The translations under genes were made by a program, and so were the position numbers. A stretch of 64,000 bases of DNA, from assembly GCF_900110925.1 (NCBI RefSeq), contig NZ_FOFP01000001.1, positions 372,001 through 436,000 of the forward strand, read 5' to 3'. Within the stretch, counting starts at the first letter, position 1. Each line of letters starts with the position of its first letter. Shown here one piece after another: positions 61,767 through 64,000 of the stretch. Source of the stretch: Pseudomonas cuatrocienegasensis. GTDB lineage: Bacteria; Pseudomonadota; Gammaproteobacteria; Pseudomonadales; Pseudomonadaceae. A model generated the notes under the pieces. It saw only the letters and a list, made by a program, of their open reading frames with translations. It ran no database searches and was not told the origin of the DNA.

Positions 61767-63032
61767 TCACCAGAGTGCCTTGGTGTAGCTGAGAATCAGG
61801 CGGTTCTCATCGAGGTCACGGCTGAAGCTCGAGCGGTAGCTGGCGTTACGCCAGGTCAGCTTGAGGTTCTTCAGGGTGCCTTCGCTGAAGGCGTAGGCCA
61901 GGTCGGTGTTGCGTTCCCACTCATTGCCCGATTGGCCGTTATTCAGGCGCACCTGATCACCGGTGACATAGCGGGTCATAAACGTCAGGCCCTTGAGCCC
62001 GATGGCGGCGAAGTCGTAGTCATAGCGCAGCTGCCAGGAGCGTTCCTCGGGGCCGGCAAAATCGTTGATCTGCAGGAAGTTGGTCAAGTAGGGCGTGGCC
62101 CCATCGACGTAGGTGAAGGCCTCATCACCTTTCATCTGCTGATAGGCCAGGCCCAGGGCGTGGCCAGCCTGGCTGTAGGTGAACATGGCGTTGATCGCCT
62201 GGTTATCGATGTTGCCGACGCGTGCCTGACCCGCTTCGCGGTTATCGAAGTAGCGCAGATCGCTTTTCAGCGTCCCGCTGCCCAGCGCCAGGCTGTGTTG
62301 CAGGCCGAGGAAGTGCTGGCGATAGATATCCTGCAATTCGGCGTAGTGATAGCTGGCCACCAGGCCGGGCGCGAGCCCGTAGTCACCGCCGAAGAAGCGC
62401 AGCCCGTCACTCTCCGGGCTGGCGCCGAAGCGGCCGTTCTTGTTGTTCAACGCCAGTTTTTCCGAACCGGAAACGCTGCGCTGGACCACCCGGGAGATTT
62501 CCCCGCCGGTCAGTGTCAGGGACTCGATGTCGCGGCTTTGCACCTGCCAGCCTTCGAATGTCTGAGGCAGCAGGCGGCTGTTGCTGTACTGCAAATACGG
62601 CATTTTCGGCAGCAGGGTCCCGACCTTGGCCACACTCTTGCCCAGGCGCGCCTTGCCGGTTACGCCGAGCTTGCTGTAGTCGTCTTCGGCGCGGTTGCGG
62701 CTGTCGCGTGGCAGCAGGTCAGTACCGCTGCGGTCGCTCGACGAGTCAAGCTTCAAGCCGAGCATGCCGAGGGCGTCGACACCCAAGCCGAGCGTGCCCT
62801 GAGTAAATCCCGACTCCAGATTGAGGATAAAGCCCTGAGCCCATTCCTCGCGTTTGTTCTGAGCGGGATCGGGAAATTGGCGAAAATCGCGGTTCAGATA
62901 AAAGTTGCGCAGCTCCAGGCTGGCTTTGCTGTCTTCAATAAAACCTTGGGCCTGGGCAACGTTTATCGACAAGGGCAGTAGGCAGAGGGCGCCAAGGGGC
63001 AAGGTGTAATGCAGAGGGTATGTTGTTGTCAT
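61767..63032 (-). CDS. OprD-family outer-membrane porin, probably OpdH
   Basis: 421 residues with a signal peptide (cut near AQAQGF) and the OprD-type 18-strand barrel. Typical features: FIEDSKASLELRNFYLNRDF at the N-terminus, and a C-terminal strand ending in aromatic W. In P. aeruginosa the OprD paralogue OpdH (cis-aconitate) is next to tctCBA, so this is likely its counterpart. The specificity itself cannot be read from sequence here. Confidence 0.88.
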   Translation of the reverse strand: MTTTYPLHYTLPLGALCLLPLSINVAQAQGFIEDSKASLELRNFYLNRDFRQFPDPAQNKREEWAQGFILNLESGFTQGTLGLGVDALGMLGLKLDSSSDRSGTDLLPRDSRNRAEDDYSKLGVTGKARLGKSVAKVGTLLPKMPYLQYSNSRLLPQTFEGWQVQSRDIESLTLTGGEISRVVQRSVSGSEKLALNNKNGRFGASPESDGLRFFGGDYGLAPGLVASYHYAELQDIYRQHFLGLQHSLALGSGTLKSDLRYFDNREAGQARVGNIDNQAINAMFTYSQAGHALGLAYQQMKGDEAFTYVDGATPYLTNFLQINDFAGPEERSWQLRYDYDFAAIGLKGLTFMTRYVTGDQVRLNNGQSGNEWERNTDLAYAFSEGTLKNLKLTWRNASYRSSFSRDLDENRLILSYTKALW

Positions 63033-63068
63033 TGTGGTCAGCTCTGGCGGTGGATGAAAATGGTGCGG

Positions 63069-64000
63069 TTATCTCCCGGTGCGCTTGCCCGGGATATACA
63101 CATCCCCGGCGAACAGGCGCCGGGCTGTACGCACCAGGGAGGCGCGCAGTTTTTCGGGACGGTTCTGCGAGTCAGGTTCCAGCGACACTTCGATCTGGCC
63201 GCCCGGGTGCTCCAGGCGTACCAGCGCGGCCCCGCTGATCGGGGTGATCTGGTGGGCCACGCTGCCCGGCAAGGCGCAGGCACTGGCCAGGCCGATGGCG
63301 CCTGTTGCGGCCAGCGAACGGTGGCAGTTATGCGGCATGAAGTAGCGGGTACTCAGGCTGCCGCCCTGGCGTGGCGGGGCCAGTAGTACCGGCTTGGGAA
63401 TGACCATCTGGGAGACATCGCCCAGCCCCATCAGGCGGCCGGCCTGCAGGCGAATGCTTTCCAGCCGCGCGAGCAACTGCAGGTCGGCGTCCAGCTCGGC
63501 GGCTGTCTCGTAACCGGTTTTGCCAAGCGCCTCTGCATGCATCAGCACCATGGGCATGGCCATGTCGATGCAGGTCACTTCCACGCCATCGATCAGGTCA
63601 CGCACCTGGCCGCTGGGCAGCAGGCTGCCGGTTTTGGCGCCGGCGGCATCAAGAAAGGTCAGACGGATCGGGGCAGCCGTACCGGGTACGCCGTCGATTT
63701 GCGTGTCACCCTCATAGCGCACCCGGCCGTTGGGGGTCAGCACGTCGGAATCGATCAGGGTATTGGTGTTGAGGTTGCGGATACGCACCCGCGTGGCCGG
63801 CGCGGTGGCGTTAACCAGGCCATGCTCAATGGCGAAAGGACCGATTGCGCAGAGCATGTTGCCGCAGTTCGGCGCAGTATCGACTCGGCGCTGGGCGACC
63901 ATCACCTGGACGAACAGGTAGTCGACATCGGCATCCGGGTGCGGTGAGCGGCTGACGATGGCAACCTTGCTTGTCTGGGGGCTGCCGCCGCCAATGCCAT
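63069..64000 (-). CDS. PrpF/GalD-like isomerase, N-terminus outside window
   Basis: Over 300 residues of a protein of the PrpF/4-oxalomesaconate tautomerase family (diaminopimelate epimerase fold). CGNMLCAIGPFAIEHGL holds the catalytic Cys of the first half; the second half has SLSTRYFMPHNCHRSLAATG. The frame is open to the right edge at 64000 (GIGGGSPQTSKVAIV). With the tricarboxylate porin and transporter it probably isomerises an unsaturated tricarboxylate, such as cis/trans-aconitate or oxalomesaconate. First known gene of the leftward operon. Confidence 0.85.
   Translation of the reverse strand, partial: GIGGGSPQTSKVAIVSRSPHPDADVDYLFVQVMVAQRRVDTAPNCGNMLCAIGPFAIEHGLVNATAPATRVRIRNLNTNTLIDSDVLTPNGRVRYEGDTQIDGVPGTAAPIRLTFLDAAGAKTGSLLPSGQVRDLIDGVEVTCIDMAMPMVLMHAEALGKTGYETAAELDADLQLLARLESIRLQAGRLMGLGDVSQMVIPKPVLLAPPRQGGSLSTRYFMPHNCHRSLAATGAIGLASACALPGSVAHQITPISGAALVRLEHPGGQIEVSLEPDSQNRPEKLRASLVRTARRLFAGDVYIPGKRTGR

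Overview
The window is GC-rich chromosomal DNA of a Pseudomonas species. From memory of the PAO1 map, its backbone follows the order phhB-phhA-phhR, itaconate genes, acsA, aotJQMP-argR (about PA0871 to PA0893). The backbone carries two insertions and several palindromic repeat families.

Layout. 1-2235: partial MFS transporter and a DUF2254 membrane protein. 2343-3542: phhB and phhA for phenylalanine hydroxylation. 3543-4638: a long AT-rich intergenic region with four GTAA-N8-TTAC boxes that fit PhhR operators. 4639-10788: a tightly overlapping operon of a PhaG/RhlA-type enzyme, two adaptor lipoproteins and an RND pump (TriABC-like). It separates phhA from phhR (10957-12510). 12687-14397: three small lipoproteins (DUF799, DUF4810, CsgG family). 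14728-16673: two membrane proteins. 16778-24799: LysR regulator and itaconate operon (ich, acyl-CoA dehydrogenase, prpD-like, ict, ccl, dctP), missing the TRAP membrane subunits. 24996-27266: HMG-CoA-lyase-like protein and a CoA transferase.

27435-37360 is the most interesting part. A truncated LysR gene and a decayed benE-like gene lead into a GntR regulator and an operon of about 8 kb: methyltransferase, haem-oxygenase-like diiron protein, free carrier protein, Cys-type aminoacyl transferase, adenylation-thiolation didomain, SyrB2/CmaB-type halogenase with HxA in place of HxD, CmaC-like VOC enzyme, thioesterase, AlaX-like protein and a LysE exporter broken by a stop codon. An IS5-type transposase remnant closes the block. 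Gene content and order match the coronamic acid (cma) pathway. The methyltransferase, diiron protein and AlaX-like protein are not, to my knowledge, part of the described pathway, and CmaL is absent. I propose that it makes a chlorination-derived cyclopropane amino acid or a relative.

37505-44230: acsA and the arginine/ornithine transport operon with argR, lacking aotO. 44384-45835: SLC13 transporter. 45942-51611: a terminal oxidase cluster (subunit I-III fusion, subunit II with cytochrome c domain, CtaG-type assembly factor) with small membrane proteins. 51667-58646: potassium channel, RutR-like TetR regulator, DUF2383 protein, NCS1 transporter, D-2-hydroxyacid dehydrogenase and an orphan histidine kinase. 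58712-64000: an operon read leftward for tricarboxylate use (PrpF/GalD-like isomerase, OprD-family porin, TctC, TctB, TctA).

No rRNA, tRNA, CRISPR array or replication origin was seen. Functions are inferred from motifs and remembered family sequences; no search was run.
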